Assembly: GCF_003672135.1 (NCBI RefSeq)
Contig: NC_039506.1
Coordinates: 24,212,497-24,276,496, forward strand
Reading direction: 5' to 3'
From: Ooceraea biroi
Taxonomy: Eukaryota > Arthropoda > Insecta > Hymenoptera > Formicidae
DNA length: 64,000 nt
In this document: positions 50,750-61,882 of the stretch, piece after piece
Layout of the letters: the number at the start of each line of letters is the position of its first letter
Numbering within the stretch: the stretch's first letter is position 1
The notes under the pieces: generated by a model
The model's input: the letters and a program-made list of their open reading frames with translations, nothing else
What the model was told of the DNA's origin: nothing
Database searches by the model: none
Translations under genes and position numbers: made by a program

Positions 50750-50981
50750 AAAAATAAGCATTTATTAAGAATAGAGCACTGACAGTTTTGCAGATAATTA
50801 TAAATTATAGGAGAGGTAACTCCAATTACGTTATATTGTCTATGGCAAGCCATGAAAATGATTATTTTAAGTAACTATCAAAAGATAATTATTAAGATAA
50901 GTATTACAAGATAAATATTATAAAGTTATTAACAAATTATAACAAATTGAAATTTAATAATTATAATGCTTTTTTGATAAC

Positions 50982-50987
50982 AATAAA
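50982..50987 (+). promoter_or_regulatory. polyadenylation signal of copy C
   Basis: AATAAA about 230 nt after the stop, aligned with A and B. Confidence 0.5.
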
Positions 50988-52210
50988 AATAACAACAAAA
51001 ACCACAATCAAAATTTATGTGCAGAGCGAGCATTGGTCACTCCTAATGTAAGAATGTAAAGATGAATATCTTCTCAACCTTTCCAACTCATAGTTGGAAA
51101 TAGTAAAAGTAGCAAAATAATACTTAAGAATTTATTACAGATTAAGAATCATCGTATACTACTAATATAATTATAAGAGAGCTCGATAAAAAATCGAATG
51201 ATCAGTAGTGATAAATTTACATTGTCAAGACATATAATTTTGTAATTATTTGCATCGTTTACTACTGTGGAGCTTGCAAGTTTCGCGCTAGAATTATGTC
51301 TGAATAAAGACTCGAGAAAAATATAAAGTTATGCTTTCTTACAATCTGTTGATCTGAATAATGATTATTAAAGCATTGTAAACGATAGTCGCATAATGCT
51401 GTGTTGTATTTCACGAGAAAAAGTTACCTGTGTTATTATGTGTTCCGGCTTGTTATATAATATTATAATACATAGCTCTATAAACGTACAGTGTATATTA
51501 AGTATACACATGCTCCTAATTTATTCGTAATCAGAAAAACAGATGAGGCTTCATGCAATTATATAAAAAAACTGCTGAGCTTGCAGAATATTTTTCTCGC
51601 TTATAAGTTTACAAGAAATTTATCTAATTAAAATAAACATTATTTTCTTTCTGTGATAACATATTGTTGTTAACATCATTGATCAACGATAACGACAACA
51701 ATTTTCACGATCAAGAACTAAAACAAACTCTAATTTTTATTTAAATTCGATGTTAAATACATCATAGAGAAAAAGTAATGCATTATATAAGTTCAAAATA
51801 TATATATTATAGAATATAGAATACATATATTCATGTATCATAGATAATATACTATACGTATATATAGTATAATTAAAAATTCATTCCAGTATTGCAATTT
51901 TTTTATTATCTCCAACATTCCTTGACGTAATAAAGTTTTTATCTTCTTTATATTCCCTTTAATTAAACACATTTAATTATACATATGTATTCCAATTATC
52001 ACTAAACAGTACCACTTAAATGACGTAGACATTTAAGAAGATAAAATGTGTATTCTTTTTTGTCATCTTAAGTCATCAATAATTTATTATTTGCTAACTT
52101 CTTCTTATTCACTATCTTCTAGTTTCAACATCTTTTTCTTCCTGTTGTTTAGACAGACCTTAATAATATGCAATTTTATAATATGTTGCAAGAAACAAGT
52201 CTCGAGATTT
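50988..52210. other. intergenic DNA between C and D
   Basis: AT-rich spacer with the recurrent intergenic words, including the CTGAATAATGATT sequence near 51,355, and the conserved upstream block of D with a GATA-type site at 52,039. No gene or transposon end recognised. Confidence 0.55.
52039..52044 (+). promoter_or_regulatory. GATA-type site upstream of D
   Basis: AGATAA about 225 nt before the ATG, aligned with B and C. Confidence 0.35.
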
Positions 52211-52217
52211 TATAAAA
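52211..52217 (+). promoter_or_regulatory. TATA box of copy D
   Basis: TATAAAA, 50 nt before the ATG at 52,267. Confidence 0.75.
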
Positions 52218-52266
52218 GCAGTTCCTAACAAAGAGCCAAATCATTCACACCAGAACTTTAGTCAGG

Positions 52267-53995
52267 ATGGTACTTCGCATGCTTAGTCTAATTAGCATCA
52301 TAGCATTCGAATTGTGTGTGGCGGAAGAACTCACGCTTCGTAAGTAATCTTCGAGAATTGTTTTTATTTTAGCGACGCTTTCCACTCAATATATCAAAAA
52401 CTACGAAAAAATAAAGAGGAAATTTCTATTGAATAATTAATAATAAACATAACATAGTATGTTTACTTTGCAAATTATAATTGATCACACTTCAGATAAA
52501 TCGTACAATTTTTATTTCTTCTTCTACTATTTTACTCGAGATTTATTTTTATTCAGCTGTAAACACATGCCATCAAGATGCAGCGGATTATTCTACCTGT
52601 TTAAAAGACGCAACACAGGAGGCATGGCCACGAATTGCTCAAGGTACCCATCTTCACAATAATTAAAGAGTTAGCACTTCGATTATTATTATACATTTTG
52701 TGCAAGCATTTAGTAAATAAGATACCACAAATTTATGAACTCAAATTTCATTCAATCTGAGTAAAAAACGTAAAACCCTCGGTAAAACCTTTTCTCTGAT
52801 TAAGGGTCTTTAATATACTAATTGATCAGTAGTAACATTAGTTTATATTAATCTTGACAGGACTTCCGGAATTAAACTTTCCATCGATGGATCCAATGTT
52901 TTACGAGAATCATCACGCTATTTATGATGCCGGCGAAATACGTGCAGATATCGAGGTGACTAATATTACTATGATTGGTCTTAAAGACATACGTTTCACG
53001 GCCGTGAAAGCACATTTTTTAGACAAGGATGTCTTTCGCTTGGAAGTTGACTTCTTGATGCCAAAGGCATTCAGTTGGGGCACTATTAAAACGATCGGAT
53101 CTGTGGGACCGTTTAGATTAAATAGCACAGGTACAAAAAGAAATCTTATGGATAAATTCTACAATGTACAAATCCGTTGTGGGATATATTATTTATGATA
53201 TAGAAAGATTAATCACACGAGTTAAATTACACTTCCAACTTTCGATTCTCATTACGATGAAATATTCGATGAAAGATCAGTTTAAAACTTTCTTATTACA
53301 ATATAATTATGCAACAATCAAGATGATCACGATTGTAATGGTGCCAAATATTTATTAAATATTAATTTAGCACAGATAGATATAATTGCATTTATAGTTA
53401 TTCAAATAATCTTTAATCATTAAGTACGTCTAGAGATAATTAAGTTTTTTTAATAAGTTATTAATTATTACTGTTTTATGTTTAAAAACTATATCGCATT
53501 TTACACTAATATTGTAATACATGCAACAGGACACTACAACGTAACTATGACAGGCATTAAATCGAAATGGATTATAACGGGTCATGTAAAAGATGACAAA
53601 TGGATCGTAGAACAGTATCGGGCAATTCCGACAATTACAACTTTGAAGATGAACACGTCTGGTATAGTGGATAGCGAAGAAATCGGTAAGTATTATCGAT
53701 ATATATATATATATATATATAGTAAAAGTATCGAATTAACGTCAAATATAAGCTTTATTTTTTCTTCTTACGATTAATATAATTTTTTTCATACACGCAA
53801 AATTATCCAAATAGAGCTGTTTCAATATGCTCAATGTAAATAATCTATATTAAAAAAATTCTTATGAATTTCTTCTTAAAACTTTATCTGAAACAGTCAT
53901 ACACGCAAAAATAACTTCAAGTTATCATTCAAATGAGATTAGATAAATGTTTTAATTAAAAGCTGAGGTTTATTTTTTATATTATTTTGTGTATG

Positions 53996-54031
<36 letters not shown>

Positions 54032-54487
54032 AAAATCATTTTTATTAATTTTTATTATTTTTATTAATTATCTTCAAGATATTTCAAATGTGTTTAGGAT
54101 GTTTTCTTTTTTTTCTTCTTTTTATAACATGTAAAATGTTTTAAACTAATCAATTAGTCATTCTCTAATTGCATAATCATGTGCATCCTATTGTATTCAA
54201 GGATAGCTTCTATAATTATATCAACAAGTTTAATAAGTTTATACCGCGTTTTACTTTGCCAGTACTAATTAGGCAATACTTCGAGATAATTTTGTAAACA
54301 TCATTCAATAATATAAAAATGTTGCACATTAGAATTTCGAATTAATTACTATATGAAAATTATCTATCGTTGCCTTAAAAATAGAAAAATATCAAATAAA
54401 TTGCAGTATCTTCTATTAATATCAGAAATTTATTTTACAAAATAAATTCTATTATTCCTTGTTTTATTTTTCTTAATTTATATTTAT

Positions 54488-54520
<33 letters not shown>

Positions 54521-54742
54521 AAAGTTAATGCATATACATTTCGGTAATTTTCTCTGGAACTCATTCTTATTCATAAATTCTCATTTACAGAAAAACTCAT
54601 CGATGACTTTGTGAACGAATACTGGCCAATACTGTATCGTGCAATGGCATCAACGATCATCGATACGTGGGAGCCCTGGTGTATCGATAAGGCCAATAGG
54701 TTATTCTCAAAGGTTTCTTTCTCAAAAGTATTTCCAAAGTAA
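52267..54742 (+). CDS. takeout/JHBP-like secreted protein, copy D
   Basis: Exons: 52,267-52,339, 52,557-52,643, 52,861-53,130, 53,530-53,685 and 54,591-54,742 (TAA), giving 245 residues. Signal peptide MVLRMLSLISIIAFELCVAE; Cys29 and Cys39 (CHQDAADYSTC); GLPELNFPSMDP at 54-65; sequon at Asn88 (NIT). Exon 4 is one codon longer than in A-C, lacks the TCN cysteine and instead has the KWIITGHV.DD.W segment shared with E and F, so D founds the second sub-type. Exon 5 keeps NEYWPILYRA and ends in FPK. The role by family is binding and transport of a small hydrophobic ligand outside the cell. Intron 4 is long (905 bp) with TA and CA repeats but no clear transposon. Confidence 0.92.
53701..53720. repeat. 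(TA)n microsatellite in intron 4 of D
   Basis: TA run about 15 bases after the exon 4 donor. Confidence 0.9.
53991..54028. repeat. (TA)n microsatellite in intron 4 of D
   Basis: TGTATG units passing into an uninterrupted TA run. Confidence 0.9.
54489..54522. repeat. (GC)n(AC)n microsatellite in intron 4 of D
   Basis: Alternating purine-pyrimidine run of GC and then AC units, about 70 bases before the exon 5 acceptor. Such runs can adopt Z-DNA; relevance to splicing is not shown. Confidence 0.9.
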
Positions 54743-55724
54743 ACTTCAAACATTTATTAAGCGCACAACAATAGCAGACTTTACGGGATCGTTAAGAATG
54801 CATGCAACTTTGTAAATATTGTGTGCAGTACGAAGAGACACTTGCATAAAGCTAAAAAGAGAGTGAAACTTTTTGTGTATAAGTATTCTGTATCAAGAAC
54901 ATTTGTGAAGTGTACGAAACAATTACCACTTCACACAGAAGGATCAAGCCTTTATATTGCTTACTGCTTATTACTTCAAATTCAACGTACTAGCAAAAAT
55001 TCGAGGATATTTGTAATTTTGGTGAAGTACTAGCAGTGCTTAATATTAATCATTATTTATCTGCAATTAATACTCATATTTTAGTAATAACAAGTTTGAA
55101 AATAGTAAAAATAACAATAAAATAATTGGGAGTTAGTTACATCACGACAGTATGCGACATGCACTATTGATGTAAAATAAGAATGAGAAATAAAAGATAG
55201 AAAAAATCAATGTATCAAAAGTGGCAAATTTATATTCTTGAAATAAGTATTATTTTAATTATGCATAATAATTATGTATACCGTTTGCTGTTTCGGAACT
55301 TACGAGCGTTGAGCTCGAAATATAACCGAATAGATAGTTGAGAAAAATGAAAGAATAGCTGCATTGAGTCTTTTAATCTAAATAAAGATTCTGAAGTTAT
55401 TGTAAATGTAATGATAGTTCCGTGATAGTCGCATCCTATAATAAGTTCTGTGTCACATAGCATAATAAAACGCGATTTACGATTCGCTGCGTTGGTAAGA
55501 ATGCAGTAAAGTCTATTAGTGTATATTAAAATGTACACATTCGTAATTTATTGGCAATCACAAAACCGGTGAATTTCAAACTTAATATTAAAAAAACTGT
55601 TGAGTATGCAAAATCATGTACAATGTTTGATTGTCAACATTACTCAAGAAGTTTGCCTGATTAAAATAACTTCATCAATATTTTATTCTACATTGTAATG
55701 ACAATTTTTTGTTAGCATTCCTGA
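54743..55724. other. intergenic DNA after D
   Basis: AT-rich 3' flank. An AATAAA lies at 55,116-55,121. The part around 55,000-55,130 is similar to the 3' flank of E (about 60,630-60,750). No gene seen. Confidence 0.6.
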
Positions 55725-55728
55725 TTAA

Positions 55729-56548
55729 CCCCTTCAGCGGCAAATAGAATATCACTGTTTGTGCCCCTGGTGGCACCAAAAAAAAAGTAATCGGATTTTA
55801 AAGACACCTTGTATTTAGGGATTTTTTGGCTCGCGAAATATGAATTTGAGGTACAAAATTTCATAATTCAAAATGGCCGATCCAATATGGCGGTCAAAAA
55901 ACCAAAATCTATCTATTTGTTATGAAAACTGGTATCTAAAGGGTTTTTGAGCCGCTGAATACGAATTTGAGATACAAAATTTCATAATTCAAAATGGCGG
56001 ATCCAATATGGTGGTCAAAACACCAAATCTATCTAAGAACAATTGAAAAACTGACAAGTATTTGTATCTTAGAATTGGGAACCCAAACTATCTTTGGAAA
56101 GATGCATCCAAAAACTTAGTGAAAAAGTTTTTATTTATTTTGTGCCACTTCATTGGGTTCGACATTTTGAATTTTGCAATTTTGTACCTCAAATTCAGCG
56201 ACTGAAAAAATTCTTGGATATCAGTTTTCATAACACTCAGATAGATTTTGCTTTTTTGACCGCAATATTGGGTCCGTCATTTTGAATTTTGGAATTGTGA
56301 TCTGAGATTCGTATTCATCAGTCCCAAAAACTCTTAGATATCAGATTTAATAACATTCCGAACAAATTTTGATTTTATGATTATATTTGATCGCCATATT
56401 GGATCTGTCATTTTGAATTTTGAAATTTTGACTATGGATTCGTATTCAGCGACCCAAAAAGCTTTTGGGTACTAAGTTTTATGAAGATCGGCCCAATCAA
56501 TCGAAAAAAATACAAGGACGCCATATGGCGTCAATGCCGCCAAAGGGG
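55729..56548. mobile_element. 820-bp TTAA-flanked non-autonomous element
   Basis: The ends are imperfect inverted repeats: CCCCTTCAGCGGC on the left and, read from the other strand, CCCCTTTGGCGGC on the right. Both are flanked by TTAA (55,725-55,728 and 56,549-56,552). CCC-starting ends with TTAA target sites are typical of piggyBac-type elements. The interior is a diverged palindromic array: TTCATAATTCAAAATGG occurs twice on the left and its complement CATTTTGAATTTT at least three times on the right, each with a CAATATGG or ATATTGG word nearby. No transposase frame is present. Confidence 0.82.
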
Positions 56549-56552
56549 TTAA

Positions 56553-57043
56553 GAATAAAAACAATTTGCATAACCGGGAACTAGAAAATTCAAATCGTAA
56601 TATAATTTCTTGTTAAATATACCATGCAAAAAAGGATATGTTATGAATTCAGATTACCTACATGTATGATCTACATGTATATTTATTACAGAAATAATGA
56701 AACTAACTTTCTTTCAACCTTTCTTCTTATGCTAATATCATAATGAAAGTTTTTATTCACTATATAATATTTCTTCGACATAATAAATTCTTTTATTTTA
56801 ATATGTCCATATATATTCTACACACAATTATCAATTATCCGTTACGAAAATTATTAGAAAACCATTGACTTTGATTGATGGCAAGGAAAAAGAAATGATG
56901 TTTTAACACTTTGATGAGAATTATTATGAATAATGTAATAATCTTCGAAACAGACACTTGTAACACTTTTTTTGTTTCGTTTTTCCATGTGACTTAATAA
57001 TGATTCTGTGATACGTCGTTAGAGATGTGTATTTAGCCAAGAC
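56553..57043. other. AT-rich upstream region of E
   Basis: AT-rich; similar to the DNA upstream of F (about 61,320-61,820). No gene seen. Confidence 0.6.
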
Positions 57044-57051
57044 TATATAAA
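57044..57051 (+). promoter_or_regulatory. TATA box of copy E
   Basis: TATATAAA followed by GGCAATC, 51 nt before the ATG. It is intact although the gene is broken. Confidence 0.75.
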
Positions 57052-57101
57052 GGCAATCTTCAGGAGGAGCAACCAGATCAGTCGAAGCAACTTTAGACAA
57101 G

Positions 57102-60101
57102 ATGATATTTCGCGTGTCTAATCTAATTAGCTTTGCAGCATTCGGATTGTGCAGGGCAAAGGAACAAATGCTTCGTAAGTGTTATTTGAGAACTTTTCTG
57201 ATTTATTATTCTACACTATTTTTCATATGATCGAAACAATAAAAATATTTTGTTGTCTGACCAATTACTAATAAATGCGTAACATATGTCTACTTTTCGA
57301 CTTATAATCGAATTATTCTCTTAAGATAATTCGCAATGTCACTCTTCTGCTTACTATTTTATTTGATTTTAATTTCTACCCAGTTGTAACCACACATGCC
57401 ATCGGGATGCAACGGATTATTCTACCTGCTTAAGAGACGCAGTACAAGAAGCATGGCCGGCCACGATTTGTTCCAGGTATCTTGGTTTGAAAGCAATTAA
57501 TTTTTGCATCTTGACTTTTACATGCTGTCTCAAGACGCCTGATCAATAAGAGATCGCAAATTTATGAACTAAATCAAATTTCATTTAATCTAAAAAGTAT
57601 GAAAGAACTTTGACTAAAACATGTTTACATTTGCAAATATCGCAAATAAAATTCTAAATATAAAGTAATAACTTCGTTCAATGCAAAATATGCAAAACTT
57701 TCTTTGAATAATGAATTTCGATATATTAATTCATCGATACTAACGTTAGTTTATTCATCTTGACAGGACTTCCGGAATTCAACTTTCCGTCTTTAAATCC
57801 TTATACGTTTTACGATCATCATCACGCCACCTATGATAGTGGAATATTATACATCGATGTTCAGGCAATCAACATTAGTTTAAAAGGTTTTAGGAACATT
57901 CGTTTCTTGGATGCAGAAGCATATTTCACCGACAATATTTTCCATTTGGACATAGATGTTCAAACATCACAGATTATCGAGGATCGAGGAGGCCTAGCTC
58001 ATATAATAGGCAGCGCGAGTCCGTTCACATTAAACAGCACAGGTACAAAAATATTCTCTGTACGAATTGTGGAATACGCAACCATGTGGTAAGATATAAC
58101 TCCATTTATAACGTCAAAAGTTTAATCACATGTTAAATTACAATAGTTCTATCCGTTATCCGGATAGAATTATCAATATATGTTTAATTTATATAATTTA
58201 GAAAAATTCTTATGAATTTCTTCTTAAAAATTTATCTAAAACATTCTATACTCAACTCACGGTTTTCAATTCTTAATGGACAATTAGTTAAAATCTTTCT
58301 TATTACAATCTTATTATAAGACAATCAAGACAATCATGATTGAAATGGTTGCAAATACACTATATATTTAGTACAGGTAACTATAATTGCATACACTTAC
58401 ATTTATTACAGTAAGTTTTAATTATTAAATATTCCAACACAATCAATAATCAAACATTTTTTAAATAATTTGCTAATTGTTACTATTTTGTTGAAAAAAT
58501 TCTAACGTATTTACACTATGTGTTAATATATACCATAGGATATTTCAAAGTAACTGTAATAGACATCAAAGCAAGATGGATTATAGCGGGTCCTGTAGCA
58601 GGTGACAGATGGATCGTAGAACGTTTTCTTATTCCGCTAAAAATTAAGGATTTAAATATACATTTGACTGGTTTCCATGGCAGCGAAGAACTTGGTAAGT
58701 ATCGAATAAACTTCAAGTGCAGTGTTACTTATTTTTTAATATAATTTTTCTTATACGCACAAAATTATCCAGATAGAAGTATCAATATATAGTCAATTTA
58801 TATAACGTACATCAATTCTTATGAATTTCTTCATAAAATTTATCTAAAGCAATCACACAAAAATAGAAGTGATATCTCGTAAGTAATTACATGAATCTTC
58901 AAAATTAAAAACTAAGAAACCATTATTGGAGGCATGTGTACGTTAAACTCATGTTTATTTCTTACTAATTGTGCGTAATTAAGATTTGATAAAATTGCGA
59001 TAATGATATTCTTTCTTTTTTTATGTTATATCAAATTTTTAAGCTATTAAATTAATCATCTTCTAATTGCGTTGAACATACATAAAATTATAATCAGGAA
59101 GGTCAATCGTTGACGTTTCTGTTTCTTAAATTCGCGTTTATTCTTTAAAAATTATTCATGCACTTTATCCTTGAAGAAAACATTTCATAAACACTATTCC
59201 ATGACATACTTAATATCGCATATCAGAATTAAGAATTATAATAAATCACGAAAAACATAGAAATAATTTATTATTTCCGTAAAAATGGTAAAAGTTTAAA
59301 TAAATTGAAATGAGTTTTCTATGACGTCGGAAGTCTATTTTACAAAGTAAACTTCTATCAGTTCTCTTTTTAATACATCAAATTTTGTATTTGTATTGCA
59401 CATTTACATGTACATATTTCGCTACTATTTATCAGGAACATATCACTGCTCCTAAATTTTCATTTGCAGATAATTTTCTCGAAGACTTCGCGAACGAATA
59501 CTGGTCGACGTATATCGAATAGTAGCGCCAATTGTATTCCAATTGGTAAAAAAAATACGCCAAGTACATAAAAAAGCAAAACTAAATATGATGAAATCCA
59601 TAGTTAATTAGTTAACTAGCCAAGTACCTAGAAGCAATTCAGTTTGAGGATTTGTAATTTGAAATAATACTTGGCGTGCCCGGGTCGCATTGGACATGTA
59701 TTCTTCTAAATTTGTACTGCTTTGAGTATTTTCACTAATGACTCGTAAATCTTTGTATTTGCTAATATTAAAACAAATACGTTTACAGTTTTGCACATTA
59801 GCGGAGTGATTATAAATATCCCTTTTCATTACTCACTCAATACAAATAACATACACATAGAGTTTACACAAATTATAGGTAGGACGTACGTTTTAATGAG
59901 ACCCGGGCACGCCAAGTATTATTTCAAATTACAAATCCTCAAACTGAATTGCTTCTAGGTACTTGGCTAGTTAACTATGGATTTCATCATATTTAATTTT
60001 GCTGTTTTATGTACTTGGCGTATTGTTTTACCTTTGTAAGGTTTTTTTAGAGGGATCTCTTATTTCCAAATGTTCGCTTCTCGAAAGTATTTCCGAAATA
60101 A
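57102..60101 (+). pseudogene. takeout/JHBP-like pseudogene, copy E
   Basis: Exons by comparison with F and D: 57,102-57,174, 57,384-57,476, 57,767-58,042, 58,539-58,694 and from 59,470. Exons 1, 3 and 4 are open and keep the signal peptide, GLPEFNFPSLNP, the NIS sequon and the ARWIIAGPVAGD segment. Exon 2 has two small insertions relative to F (2 bases near 57,394 and 4 bases near 57,456). They sum to a whole number of codons, but the shifted part reads a TAA at 57,431-57,433. Exon 5 has lost one base and stops at TAG 59,520-59,522; a foldback element then splits it, with the end of the exon (FPK-like, TAA at 60,099) on the far side. Splice sites and TATA box survive, so a transcript may still be made. 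Confidence 0.85.
59545..60032. mobile_element. 488-bp foldback MITE inside exon 5 of E
   Basis: The terminal inverted repeats read GGTAAAA.AATACGCCAAGTAC from either end. The arms (about 59,545-59,686 and 59,900-60,032) are complementary for roughly 130 bases with a small indel, up to a GCGTGCCCGGGTC motif; the loop is about 213 bases. Its insertion divides the C-terminal exon of copy E. A clear target duplication is not seen; a TA inside the repeat could be an alternative boundary. The 73-codon minus frame in its interior has no family I recognise. Confidence 0.8.
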
Positions 60102-61824
60102 ACTTCAGAAATTTATTAAGCATGAAGAAACAGCAGACTGCGCAATTCTACTAAAATCATATTCAACTTCATGTATATACTGGGTAGGATGCCTTGAATT
60201 TCGCAAACATTATATATGTGTATGTATGCTTTGTTGTCTGTGTGACGTATATATATACACACAATACGACGTATGTGTTACTAACTCTGGAAACCGGCTA
60301 GATGAGGTAAACTAGGTGAGGTAACCGACTAGATATTTTAAATACATGAAACGTACTAGGCGATTCACCGTTGGATAAAATAAACCGATCAAACCGGCAG
60401 TGTGAACATTCGCGCTTTGAGAGACGACGCGACGTGACGATCCGCGCTGTAAACGATTCCGCGAGCGACAATTCGATTCTAGTACAATTGATATAACTTT
60501 CTTTTATATTTTTATTAATAGTGAAAAATATACCTAATATTGTTTCCATATCAAATACCATCTTTGATTAATTTGAAAGTCTTACACTTGCGACTTATTA
60601 TTTCAAGCGTAACTTGCAACAATATTTGCAGTTTTGGTGAAATACTAGCAGTGCTTAATATTTAACTATTATTTATCTCTAATTACTATTTAAGTTTTAG
60701 TAGTAAGTGTGAAAATAGTAAAAGTAACAATACAATAATCGGCAGTTAATAACATTACTTTATGCGACCTGCGTCCGTCGTGCATTGTCGCTGTAAACTA
60801 AAAGTGCGAAATAAAAGATAATAAAAATTATTAAAAGTGGCCAATGTAAATACATTCTTAAAATGGATATAATTTTGTAATTACGCATATTACTTGCTGT
60901 TTCGAAACTTGCAAACTCTTAGGCTCGAGATATAAACGAATATATTAGAAAACAATGAAAGAATATTTCCTTTTAATTTTTTGATCTGAATATATATTCT
61001 GAATTCTGAATTCGTTGCAAAACTGACAATAATCGCGTAATGAAACTGTGTAACATCGCACAAGGTGCAAATTTAATTCATTTCAAGTAACGTAGAATGC
61101 AATAATGTGTATCAGCAATGCACATTCGTAAGTTATTGGCAATTAGAAAGAAAATGAACTTCAAACTTAAGATAAAAAACTGCTCAGAATGCAAAATTAT
61201 AATTAATACAATGTCTCACTGTTCAAGATTATTCAAGAAGTTGATGCAACTAAAATTATTTATACAATATTCTCTTCTACACTGTAATAATAACTTCTTG
61301 TTAACATATTTAATGAAGAATAAAAACAATAATTTACACAACCGGGAACTAGAGATTTCACTTCTTATTGCAATTTCTTGTTAAATATAATATATACAAA
61401 AGGATATGTTACGAATTCAGAATACATGCTTTACATATGTATTTAATATAGAAATAAAACGTTATGAAAATAATTTTCTTTCATGTGCCAAATATCATAA
61501 TGAAATTATTTTCTATTCAGTATATAACATTTGTTATATATTGTTCGACGTAATAAATTCTTTTTCTGTTCTATTTTTTAAATATGTCCATATATATTCT
61601 ACACATACATCTCAATTATCCGGTATGAAAATTATTAGAAAATGTAATGCTATTGATTTTGAATGGTAAGATCGGGAAAAAAATAGTGCTCTATGCGTTG
61701 ATCAGGAATTACGATTAATATTCAAAGCAAACTCTAACAACACTTCTTTTTATCCTGTTTTCCGTGGCTTAATAATAATAACTCTGTGATACGTCGTTAG
61801 AGACCTTGTGCGCTTAGTCAAGAT
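60102..61824. other. intergenic DNA between E and F
   Basis: AT-rich spacer similar to the flanks of D and E. It contains a GC-richer patch at about 60,285-60,560 that is missing from the matching flank of D and may be a fragment of an inserted element. Open frames here are AT-rich and featureless. Confidence 0.55.
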
Positions 61825-61832
61825 TATATAAA
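61825..61832 (+). promoter_or_regulatory. TATA box of copy F
   Basis: TATATAAA, 51 nt before the ATG at 61,883. Confidence 0.8.
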
Positions 61833-61882
61833 AGAAATCGCCATAAAGAGCTATCGGATTACTCGGAACAACTTCAGACAAG

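Noticed and set aside
59608..59829. 73-codon minus-strand frame inside the element in copy E
   Set aside because: Too short and without similarity to a transposase; partly made of the inverted arm.
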